Shown here one piece after another: positions 18,375 to 25,654 of a stretch of DNA of 53,326 nt; positions within the stretch are counted from its first letter, which is position 1, and every line of letters begins with the position of its first letter. The position numbers and the translations under genes are program-made. The stretch covers positions 1 through 53,326 of the forward strand of contig CAITVN010000026.1 of NCBI GenBank assembly GCA_903895855.1. Direction: 5' to 3'. Origin of the DNA: Oligoflexia bacterium. GTDB taxonomy: Bacteria; Bdellovibrionota; UBA1018. A model generated the notes under the pieces. It was not told the DNA's origin. It made no database searches and saw only the letters and a list, made by a program, of their open reading frames with translations.

Positions 18375-19265
18375 TTAAGATTTTAGATTGCCAAGAAGTT
18401 GACGGTACAATTGGCGATTGGTCGCTAAAATTTCTGGCTTACCCAACTCGTAATCTTTGCCGCCGAAATCGGTGACTTTTCCGCCAGCCTCTTTCACCAT
18501 TAAAATTCCAGCAGCGACATCCCAAGGTGACAGTCGGCGTTCCCAAAATCCGTCAAAGACGCCGCTTGCGGTAAACGCAAGATCAAGGGCGGCGCTTCCG
18601 GGGCGTCGAATCGCGCGCGATTTTTGGCTCAAAATCTCGAAAGCTTTCATTTCTTTTTTTAACCAAGATTTCTTTCGGTAGGTAAATCCGGTAGTGAGTA
18701 GTGAGTCCTTGAGTTTCGAAGTTTGAGATACCTTCATTTGGCCCACGAGTGAAATTCGGCCCTTTGGTGTGACATGGTAACGTTGAGCCCCGAGTCCTCG
18801 TTCTGCAATGAACAGCTCTTTTAACATAGGAGCATAGATCAGGCCGATCTCGATTTCTGATTCAATTTGTGCAGCAATTGAAACGCAAAAAACCGGAAAC
18901 CCGAAAATGAAATTGGTTGTGCCGTCGAGGGGGTCCATGATGAACCGACCTTTCGGAGCATTCTGTAGAGCTTTCGAATCAAACTGAGGGTAGCGTTCTT
19001 CGGTGAGTAGTTCAAAGTGTGGAAACTCGCGAGTCAGAATACTGAGTGCAGCACTTTCAGAATCAAAATCGGCTTTCGTGACGAGGCCTGCATCTTTTTT
19101 TTCTTTGATTCCTAATATCTGGTTTCTAATTTTTTGATTGCCGGCATGTGCCCGTGAACGGTGATAGTAAGATTCTAACGTATTTCCGGCTGAAAAGGCG
19201 GCCGCTAGAATCGATTTCAGCAGTCTAGCTCGAAGCTTGGGGGCTATCGGTTTTGAGGGCTTCAT
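18375..19265 (-). CDS. Inositol monophosphatase family protein (SuhB-like)
   Basis: Mg-dependent sugar-phosphate phosphatase of the inositol monophosphatase/SuhB/CysQ group. The metal-binding motif is FIMDPLDGTTNF, an upstream Glu lies in LLTEERYP, and the second signature is SPWDVAAGILMVKEAGG. The substrate could be inositol 1-phosphate, a related sugar phosphate or 3'-phosphoadenosine compounds; sequence alone does not decide. The start chosen is ATG 19265, whose ATGA overlaps the stop of the aminotransferase gene. An ATG four codons earlier (19277) is equally open, and neither has a clear ribosome binding site, so coupling to the upstream gene is likely. The N-terminus is basic and about 20 residues longer than the minimal family domain. 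Confidence 0.88.
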   Translation of the reverse strand: MKPSKPIAPKLRARLLKSILAAAFSAGNTLESYYHRSRAHAGNQKIRNQILGIKEKKDAGLVTKADFDSESAALSILTREFPHFELLTEERYPQFDSKALQNAPKGRFIMDPLDGTTNFIFGFPVFCVSIAAQIESEIEIGLIYAPMLKELFIAERGLGAQRYHVTPKGRISLVGQMKVSQTSKLKDSLLTTGFTYRKKSWLKKEMKAFEILSQKSRAIRRPGSAALDLAFTASGVFDGFWERRLSPWDVAAGILMVKEAGGKVTDFGGKDYELGKPEILATNRQLYRQLLGNLKS

Positions 19266-20176
19266 GAATGAGTCCATTCGCGAATTTGTTTTTGAAACAG
19301 TTGTCTGAGTTGCACAGTGACTTTTCCGGGAAATCCCTGGCCGGGTTTAATGTGGTCGACCTGGGTGACCGGAAATACCTCTCTCAATGAACTGGTCATA
19401 AAAATTTCGTCTGCTTCGTAGAGTCTGGCTTTCGGAAAACGGCATTCGCGGGTTTCGAAACCATTGTGGTGAGCCACCTCAAGTACGGAGCGTCTCGTGA
19501 TGCCGTCGAGAATTCCGACATCAAGCGGTGGGGTGACGATGATGTTGTTTTTAACGTAGAAAATATTGAAGGTGGTGCCCTCGGTGACAAACCCTTGACT
19601 GTCGCAAAGCAGCGCATCGTCAAATCCGTCTGAGCTAGATTCGAGGTACGCGAGTAAGTTATTGAGGTAGTTGCCTGATTTCATGGCCGGATCAAGAGCT
19701 CTGCGGTCGTTTCGAAGTCGGTGAGAAACCTGCAGTTTCATTCCTGTTTGAACTTGTTCAAAAGTGAACGGGTCAAAAGGTTGGGCAATAATGACGTATT
19801 GAGTGGGAGAGAGCAGGCAGTTGAGGCCAAAGCCGATTTTACCAATTCCTCGTGTCACGATAATGCGGCAGTACACCTCTGGTGTGGGTTTGCCTTCTTT
19901 TTTGTAATCTTGGCGTAATGCCTCAAGGGTTCGGTAAATTTGCGTTCGGTATTCGGCCGTCGATTGCCCGAGGGTCATGTGGCAGAGCCTGGCAGACTGC
20001 TCTAATCGATCGAGGTGGGCTTCGAGGTGCAGAAAAGTGTTTCCGTAGGTTCTTGCCACTTCATAGAGGCTGTCGCCGTAGAGAAACCCTCGGTCAAAGA
20101 TATTTACCGCGGCTTGTTCTGGCGCGAGAATTTCACCGTTGAGGTTGATGGCTGCTTTGGGTAGTGTAATAGGCAT
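19262..20176 (-). CDS. Class IV aminotransferase (branched-chain or D-amino acid type)
   Basis: PLP-dependent fold-type IV enzyme of 304 residues. FDRGFLYGDSLYEVARTYGN near residue 27 and the lysine in PAMKSGNYLNNLLAYLE (K166, the expected Schiff-base residue) are family hallmarks. VTEGTTFNIFYV and LDGITRRSVLEVA are the phosphate-binding and helix motifs. The motifs fit branched-chain (IlvE) or D-alanine (Dat) aminotransferase; aminodeoxychorismate lyase is possible but less likely. It is first in the five-gene minus-strand cluster (20176 to 14735) and overlaps the next gene by ATGA. Only 53 bases separate it from the divergent hflX, so the promoters of both must lie there. Confidence 0.9.
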   Translation of the reverse strand: MPITLPKAAINLNGEILAPEQAAVNIFDRGFLYGDSLYEVARTYGNTFLHLEAHLDRLEQSARLCHMTLGQSTAEYRTQIYRTLEALRQDYKKEGKPTPEVYCRIIVTRGIGKIGFGLNCLLSPTQYVIIAQPFDPFTFEQVQTGMKLQVSHRLRNDRRALDPAMKSGNYLNNLLAYLESSSDGFDDALLCDSQGFVTEGTTFNIFYVKNNIIVTPPLDVGILDGITRRSVLEVAHHNGFETRECRFPKARLYEADEIFMTSSLREVFPVTQVDHIKPGQGFPGKVTVQLRQLFQKQIREWTHS

Positions 20177-20229
20177 ACGTCTACAAACTACACCCCGAAT
20201 GGGGTGGCTGTTAAGGAAAAAAATTCACC

Positions 20230-21654
20230 ATGCTTGAGTCGACTGAAAGTTTGCTTCCGAATGCTCCGTCTGATGGTTCGAAACTAAAAGTACTTTGTGT
20301 GGGTGAGACAACAGATGATCTCGATGAGCTGGGTCGTCTACTCGATACCTTAGATGTCAATCCGAAGGTGAAAATACCGGTACAGATCAGACGCATTTCG
20401 CCAGCCACCTATATTGGATCTGGAAAAATTGAAGAACTCAAAGCCCTGATGGAGTCTCAGGCTTGCGAAGCCCTGGTGGTTGATTTTGAGTTGACCCCAA
20501 ATCAATTGAGAAATTTTGAAGAGGTCTTGGGTAAACCGGTCATCGATCGTCCTGGGGTAATCATCGAAATTTTTTCAAGGCATGCAAGAACGAAAGAATC
20601 CAAAACTCAAGTTGAGATAGCAAAGCTTCAGTACTTGCTGCCCAGACTCGCTCACTTTTGGGATCACTTTGAACGCCAGCGTGGGGGCGGAGTCGGCAAT
20701 AAAGGAATGGGCGAAACTCAGATCGAAGTCGATCGTCGCTTGGTTAAGCGTCGTATTCAAATCTTAGTTGAGCGCTTGGGTGCGATTGAGAAAGAGCGAG
20801 TCGTTCAACGGTCTTCGCGGCAAGATGTGCTTAAAGTCGCTTTAGTTGGCTATACGAATGCCGGCAAAAGCACTCTGCTCAATGCCCTGACTCATAGCAG
20901 AGTACTCGTCGAAGACAAATTATTCGCGACCCTAGATTCAAGTGTCCGAACGCTCAATCCTCACAGTCATCCGCCGATTGTTGCGATTGATACGGTGGGC
21001 TTTATTAGTCGATTGCCACACAGTCTGGTAGCGTCTTTTCGCTCAACGCTTGAAGAATTGCATCAGGCTGATCTCTTGATTCATGTGGTCGATGGAAGCT
21101 CAAATCAAGCGCGCGAGCAATTTGAAACGACTGAAAAAGTACTAGAAGAACTAGAAGTTTCAGATAAGCCAAGAATCACCGTGCTTAATAAAGCAGATGA
21201 GTGTAAAACGCCGATGCAAAAAAATCGCGCGAAATTGGCTTGTCCTGGGGCCCTAGCTATTTCGGCGTTCAATCCCGACGATGTGATTCGCTTGCGCGAT
21301 CTGATTTTAAATCACTTCACGAAGAACATGAATAGCATTGAAGTGGTGGTGCCTTATTCTGAAAGTAAACTCGATGCTTTAGTTCACGCGCACGGCACGG
21401 TTGAAACGACGAGGCATCTTGAAAAAGGCACGTTTTATCGGCTAAAAATGGCTGAAACTTGGGTCACCAAACTAGGATTGCACAAGTACCTTTTGGGTAA
21501 CAAGAAAAACAAAGGGGCAGACCGACAAGGTCAAGCACAAGTGCGAGAACAAGAGCAAGCTAAAGCACCCGAGCTCCCCGATAGTGGGAGTCTTATGAAG
21601 GTGGTAAAAACGGTAAAAACGATTAAGAAGGGTAAGAAACCAAGTAAGGTATGA
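20230..21654 (+). CDS. hflX: GTPase HflX
   Basis: Ribosome-associated GTPase that can split stalled or heat-damaged 70S ribosomes. The 474-residue protein has the HflX N-terminal nucleotide-binding domain and the signature RGGGVGNKGMGETQIEVDRR at 151-170. The G domain has G1 GYTNAGKST at 207-215, G3 DTVGF and G4 NKAD. The C-terminal domain carries a Lys/Gln-rich extension (about 45 residues, ending KTIKKGKKPSKV) beyond the usual end. AAGGA lies about 13 bases before ATG 20230. Its stop overlaps the start of the aspartyl protease gene (ATGA), so the two are co-translated. Confidence 0.96.
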   Translation: MLESTESLLPNAPSDGSKLKVLCVGETTDDLDELGRLLDTLDVNPKVKIPVQIRRISPATYIGSGKIEELKALMESQACEALVVDFELTPNQLRNFEEVLGKPVIDRPGVIIEIFSRHARTKESKTQVEIAKLQYLLPRLAHFWDHFERQRGGGVGNKGMGETQIEVDRRLVKRRIQILVERLGAIEKERVVQRSSRQDVLKVALVGYTNAGKSTLLNALTHSRVLVEDKLFATLDSSVRTLNPHSHPPIVAIDTVGFISRLPHSLVASFRSTLEELHQADLLIHVVDGSSNQAREQFETTEKVLEELEVSDKPRITVLNKADECKTPMQKNRAKLACPGALAISAFNPDDVIRLRDLILNHFTKNMNSIEVVVPYSESKLDALVHAHGTVETTRHLEKGTFYRLKMAETWVTKLGLHKYLLGNKKNKGADRQGQAQVREQEQAKAPELPDSGSLMKVVKTVKTIKKGKKPSKV

Positions 21655-23432
21655 GAGGGGTAAACGTCAAATTGCTTCGGCGTGTCTGGGGGAGTGTTGG
21701 TTTACTGATGGCCATCGGCTTGAATTTTGCTCTCGATGCGACGGCCGCCGATACCAAACTTGAAGTTGTTTTTAGCGATTCAACCCCTCGGTTTTTGACC
21801 GATGATCTTTTAAAAATTGACCCGCATGTGTCGAATCCGCATGAGCGACTTTGGTACCTTAGTCGCAGTAGTCAAATCGAAGGGTTGAAAGTCATCGAAC
21901 TTTCACCAGAGGTCGGCCAACAAAAAATCCAAGACAAGATTCAAGACAAGATTTTTGGGGTCGAAGTTGAACAGGTTCGAGTGAGTGCCAAGTTGTATTT
22001 TAGGTCAGGCACTCAAAGTGGTGTCGAATTGCAGGCGCGTGAACAGTCTGACCTTTGGTTGAAAAAAGTGCGCGAGGGCTTTGTGCGTCTAACGAAGGCA
22101 CTTTCGTTGATACGCCTGCGTTCTGAAAAATTGGCTGAAACGAGTGCTGGTCGAGTTTTGTGGCGATGGCAAGATTCACTGAATCGCGAGTGGGAGGAGT
22201 CGATCAAGAAGACAAGACCCCAACAATTGCCCCCAGTTGAATCCACTCCTCATCCGATTATTGGCATTCAAAATAAAGTATTTGCACGAGCACCCGCCAA
22301 GATTTGGAATGGAATGGTTTCAGTTCATGTGAGTCTTGATTTTGGAACCAAAGAGCTGACCGGAAATTTCTTGGTTGATACGGGAGCCGCACGCACGCTC
22401 ATTTCTCCCACTTGGTTAGAATCTCAAGGTTTTGGCCCTTTATTGCTTAAGAATGTTGAATTGCCGCCGATTAGAATTGAGACACCTTCGGGTCAGCGGC
22501 TGGCAAAAAGGGTTAAAATTTTCGATCTTAAAGTGGGTGGCCGAAGTTTTGCGGTTGATGAAGCGTTGGTGGTTGATACTGAGTTATTTTATCCCCCGAA
22601 ATCTTCTAAAGTTTGTTGTGATGGAGTACTAGGCGTTGATGCGTTAAGGTTGTTTCCTGTCGAGTTTAGTGTGGAGACTCCTTCAAGCTTAATTTTCTAC
22701 GAACCTATAGGATTTTTCTTTGATCAAAATAATGGGCGAAACTACGAGTGGATTGGTGCGAGTTTGAAGCCCAACGGCAATGTGGTGAGTGAGTGTGAAT
22801 CGCCGCGATTGGGATCGCAGGTACGCTGGGATACGGGGGCAGAGTCGGTGTTGAGTGTTCATCGACCTTCAGTTAGGGGGGTAACGGGCGAAGTTCAAGT
22901 CGAGTGCGATGGGCGCCAGTTAGTTCGCTTGCCCCATGAGCTCGTTCATTTTTCTAAAGAAAAGAAAGGTTCGTTTGCCAGTCAGTCACCCGCGATGACT
23001 ATCGGCATGGAATTTCTACGAGGCCAAGCCTGGGCACTTGATTTGCCCCACGGAAAAATTTGGTTTGATCGTTCGAGAAAAAAACAGCTTGAAATGCATC
23101 GCAATATCAGCGGAATTTCGTTGGTTTTCAAGGGGCCCCCGCTGGGTGATCGAACTCTCTCTGTATCGAGCCTAGATCAGAAAAATTCTCAAGCAAAAGA
23201 ATTCGCGAAGCGAGGGCTTAAGGTGGGGTCACAGATTCACTGGGTGAATGATCGACCCGCTGACGAAATCGATGAATACGAACTTAAGAAGTGGTTAGTC
23301 GGTGAGCGAGGCGAGATCTTGAAGTTGGGGGTGAATCGCTTGAGTGCGAAGCCCGTGGCCGGGGCCCAGCCTTCGAAAAGTGTTCATTCTTTACCGGTTT
23401 CAGTCATCGAGTATTCACTTAAAGTTAAATGA
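21651..23432 (+). CDS. Exported two-lobed aspartyl protease-like protein with PDZ-like C-terminus
   Basis: 593-residue predicted periplasmic or exported protein. A signal sequence covers about residues 1-31 (SVGLLMAIGLNFALDATAA). A charged helical region follows to about residue 215. The first retropepsin-type lobe has FLVDTGAARTLIS (Asp243) and a later GVLGVDALRLFPVEFS strand. A second lobe repeats the motif as VRWDTGAESVLSV (Asp394) and IGMEFLRGQAW. The last 80 residues (LSVSSLD, RGLKVGSQIHWVNDRP) look like a PDZ domain, as in other bacterial aspartyl proteases. Two DTG motifs in one chain allow an intramolecular active site like pepsin's instead of a homodimer. Its ATG overlaps the hflX stop. 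Proteolytic activity is inferred from the motifs. Confidence 0.85.
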   Translation: MRGVNVKLLRRVWGSVGLLMAIGLNFALDATAADTKLEVVFSDSTPRFLTDDLLKIDPHVSNPHERLWYLSRSSQIEGLKVIELSPEVGQQKIQDKIQDKIFGVEVEQVRVSAKLYFRSGTQSGVELQAREQSDLWLKKVREGFVRLTKALSLIRLRSEKLAETSAGRVLWRWQDSLNREWEESIKKTRPQQLPPVESTPHPIIGIQNKVFARAPAKIWNGMVSVHVSLDFGTKELTGNFLVDTGAARTLISPTWLESQGFGPLLLKNVELPPIRIETPSGQRLAKRVKIFDLKVGGRSFAVDEALVVDTELFYPPKSSKVCCDGVLGVDALRLFPVEFSVETPSSLIFYEPIGFFFDQNNGRNYEWIGASLKPNGNVVSECESPRLGSQVRWDTGAESVLSVHRPSVRGVTGEVQVECDGRQLVRLPHELVHFSKEKKGSFASQSPAMTIGMEFLRGQAWALDLPHGKIWFDRSRKKQLEMHRNISGISLVFKGPPLGDRTLSVSSLDQKNSQAKEFAKRGLKVGSQIHWVNDRPADEIDEYELKKWLVGERGEILKLGVNRLSAKPVAGAQPSKSVHSLPVSVIEYSLKVK

Positions 23433-23557
23433 TGTTCAATCGCTGAGGTGTGATGCTGGCTATGTTCTAGTCAGTGTTCATATCTACGTTAGGTGTGTCA
23501 TTCAACTCAGGCCCTAGGGGGAATTTTTCCTCTTAGGTATCAAAGAATTGAGAAAAA

Positions 23558-23585
23558 CTGACTGGGCTCGGTTATTGCTTATTAT
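23558..23585 (+). promoter_or_regulatory. Promoter placing transcription start at the ATG of the next gene
   Basis: CTGACT (23558-23563), a 16-base spacer and TATTAT (23580-23585), then six bases to ATG 23592. There is no Shine-Dalgarno sequence in between, so a leaderless transcript is suggested. Confidence 0.5.
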
Positions 23586-23591
23586 CAACCT

Positions 23592-23960
23592 ATGAAGTTT
23601 AATCGAATTTACCAGCTCACGCTCGTAGTCGTCTTAGGATTCTCAATCACTTCGATTGGCCTGGCCGAAGAAGTGTTTGTCGACGGCAGGGGGGTCTACT
23701 TAAAATCCTCGGCTCACGACAGGGGCGACCCGCGAGAGTTGGCCTCCTTAGCATCAATCGCTCGCGGGAGTTCAGTCATCTCTAAAGTGAGTTTTGGCGC
23801 AAATGAAAGTCTGGGGTCTGGAGCTCTTGTCGCCCACAATGGCCGCAAGCACTTAACGAATCCAACTGAAGTGGCCAGAGTCACTCGAAGGGTCTTTGAT
23901 CACTATCAAACTAGCGCAGTCTACCGAGAAGTCGAAGTTGACGCCAGCGGTGCCCGCTAA
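23592..23960 (+). CDS. Small exported protein of unknown function
   Basis: 122-residue protein with a clear signal peptide (LTLVVVLGFSITSIGLA, cleavage likely before EEVFVDG), leaving a mature protein of about 97 residues. The mature part is rich in Arg, Ser, Gly and Val, has no cysteine, and is not recognised. It stands alone between the aspartyl protease (160 bases upstream) and the converging truB. A -10 element TATTAT ends six bases before the ATG and there is no ribosome binding site. Confidence 0.65.
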   Translation: MKFNRIYQLTLVVVLGFSITSIGLAEEVFVDGRGVYLKSSAHDRGDPRELASLASIARGSSVISKVSFGANESLGSGALVAHNGRKHLTNPTEVARVTRRVFDHYQTSAVYREVEVDASGAR

Positions 23961-24069
23961 TGTTCAACTATCGCATGAGGGGCTAATCAGAAAAGTGCGA
24001 TAACCTAGATTGTTAAGAAAGTTCATGTGACGCAGCCAGCATCACGAACGGATCAGATCCCTTTTACTT

Positions 24070-25011
24070 TTAGAAGACGCGTTCAATTTTCCAGTCGTTT
24101 TCAAAGCGAATCGTTGCGACGAGTTGTTCGCCTTCGAAGCAAGCGATGAGCGAGACGTCTTCGGCCAGCGTGAGTTTACCTCGCTCGGCCAGGAGTTTTG
24201 CGGTTTCTTGTCGGCCTTGTCTCAGCCAAGTAGACTCTCGTTCATTGATAGAGACCCGCGGCAAGCCACAGAGAATTTGGTCAAACCCAATCCAACTCTC
24301 GTGTTTTTTTGCCTCTGCGATATTGCGGTCAGACGATTCAAGAATTTTTGAATACTGCTCAACAGTGACCGCTTGTTCGAGCCTGAATTCACCGATTTGG
24401 GTTCGCGTGAGGGTATTCAAAATGGCGATGCTTTGAAGTTCTTTCGCAAAATCTTGCGCGAGTGTTCGAATGAACGTGCCTGAGCTGACGGTGACTTCAA
24501 ATTCAACCAGGGGCAATTCGAAGCGGGTGATGCGAAAATTCGTGATTTTGCACAGCACGGGCTTTCTATCGACTTCGATGCCTTGTCTGGCCAATTCGTA
24601 AAGTTTCTTGCCGTCGACTTTTTTGGCTGAAGTCATCGGGGGGGTTTGCCAGTATTCGCGTGCACAAAAATCGATAGCCAATCGAGAGGCTGCCTCAAGA
24701 GTCACGCGACTAAAATCACCCGTTTCGGTGACCGGATCAGAGCAGTCACCCGATGCGTTGCCAATGCCAAACTGTGCCGTGGCTCGGTAGGTTTTCGTTT
24801 CGTTGAGTAAGTAGCGAGAGAGTTTGGTGCCGGCCCCTACGCAGACGATGAGCAAGCCTGAGGCGAACGGATCAAGAGTGCCCGTATGCCCAAGCGCCGG
24901 AAGATCTCGCTTAGTGACTGAGAGAAAATCACACAGCACAGGCTTAAGTGAGTCGACGACTTCAGCTGAAGTCGGGCCCACTGTTTTATTGATGAGTAGG
25001 GCACCACGCAT
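24070..25011 (-). CDS. truB: tRNA pseudouridine-55 synthase TruB
   Basis: Makes pseudouridine 55 in the T-loop of tRNAs. The 313-residue protein has GHTGTLDPFASGLL with the catalytic Asp47, the KTYRATAQFGI strand, and TPPMTSAKKVDGKKLYELAR, all diagnostic. The C-terminal part (SINERESTWLRQGR) matches the usual PUA-like end. It is the last gene of the rimP-nusA-infB-rbfA-truB operon and starts two bases after the rbfA stop. No strong terminator was found after it; a weak stem (GTGATGC/GCGTCAC) lies at about 24026-24046 between it and the convergent small gene. Confidence 0.97.
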   Translation of the reverse strand: MRGALLINKTVGPTSAEVVDSLKPVLCDFLSVTKRDLPALGHTGTLDPFASGLLIVCVGAGTKLSRYLLNETKTYRATAQFGIGNASGDCSDPVTETGDFSRVTLEAASRLAIDFCAREYWQTPPMTSAKKVDGKKLYELARQGIEVDRKPVLCKITNFRITRFELPLVEFEVTVSSGTFIRTLAQDFAKELQSIAILNTLTRTQIGEFRLEQAVTVEQYSKILESSDRNIAEAKKHESWIGFDQILCGLPRVSINERESTWLRQGRQETAKLLAERGKLTLAEDVSLIACFEGEQLVATIRFENDWKIERVF

Positions 25012-25013
25012 AG

Positions 25014-25619
25014 TCAGTCGCGTGAGTTATCTGAAGAATCGGCTTTTTGCTTTTTCTCCCGTTTTTTTGCAAATTTAGTTTGGCTTTTTTCTCGGCTCTT
25101 TTTGAGCGTTTCTTCGAGATCAGACGGAAGCTCGACATCTGAATCTGGGGCCACATCTGAGGGTTCGGCAAACGCTGAGGATTCTGCTACCTGATGCGCT
25201 ACCGTTTCAGTTTGCACCGAGGAAGTTTCGTCGGCACGCGTGATTGTGTTCAGTAGTTCATAGACACGACTGGCATTTTCTAGTCCGCGGTCTTCTCGAA
25301 AAACGAGGTTTGGAATGTGACGAATATCTAACACCGTTGCCAGATGCCGGCGCATGTACCCTGATGCCGATGCCAACCCAGTAAGGCAATCGGCCATTCG
25401 TTTTTTTGCAGCTTCTTGGTCGAGCTCATTGCCGCGGCTGTCGCGGTTAGCTCCACCCAGAATTGAAACCCAGACGGTTGCTTGGTCAGCGTCTTGGGTG
25501 ACTTCTACGGCCGTAAAGGTCACAGTCGGAATTCTGGGATCTTTCAGTTCGCGGTTAGCGATTTGTGAAAGCTCTTGCTGAATAACTGATTGAAGCCGCG
25601 CTCGTCGTGTCGGTAGCAT
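25014..25619 (-). CDS. rbfA: Ribosome-binding factor A
   Basis: RbfA binds the 30S subunit during late maturation near the 5' helix of 16S rRNA. Residues about 1-115 match the family (RRARLQSVIQQELSQIANRE, DPRIPTVTFTAVEVTQD, and RRHLATVLDIRHIPNLVF). The remaining 85 residues are an extension, first Ser/Ala/acidic and then strongly basic (KSREKSQTKFAKKREKKQ), making the protein 201 residues against about 120-135 in most bacteria. It lies 35 bases after infB and two bases before truB. The basic tail may add RNA contacts, which is inference. Confidence 0.95.
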   Translation of the reverse strand: MLPTRRARLQSVIQQELSQIANRELKDPRIPTVTFTAVEVTQDADQATVWVSILGGANRDSRGNELDQEAAKKRMADCLTGLASASGYMRRHLATVLDIRHIPNLVFREDRGLENASRVYELLNTITRADETSSVQTETVAHQVAESSAFAEPSDVAPDSDVELPSDLEETLKKSREKSQTKFAKKREKKQKADSSDNSRD

Positions 25620-25654
25620 ACTAAAAAATCCTCAGTTCTTACTCAAATAGGCGA

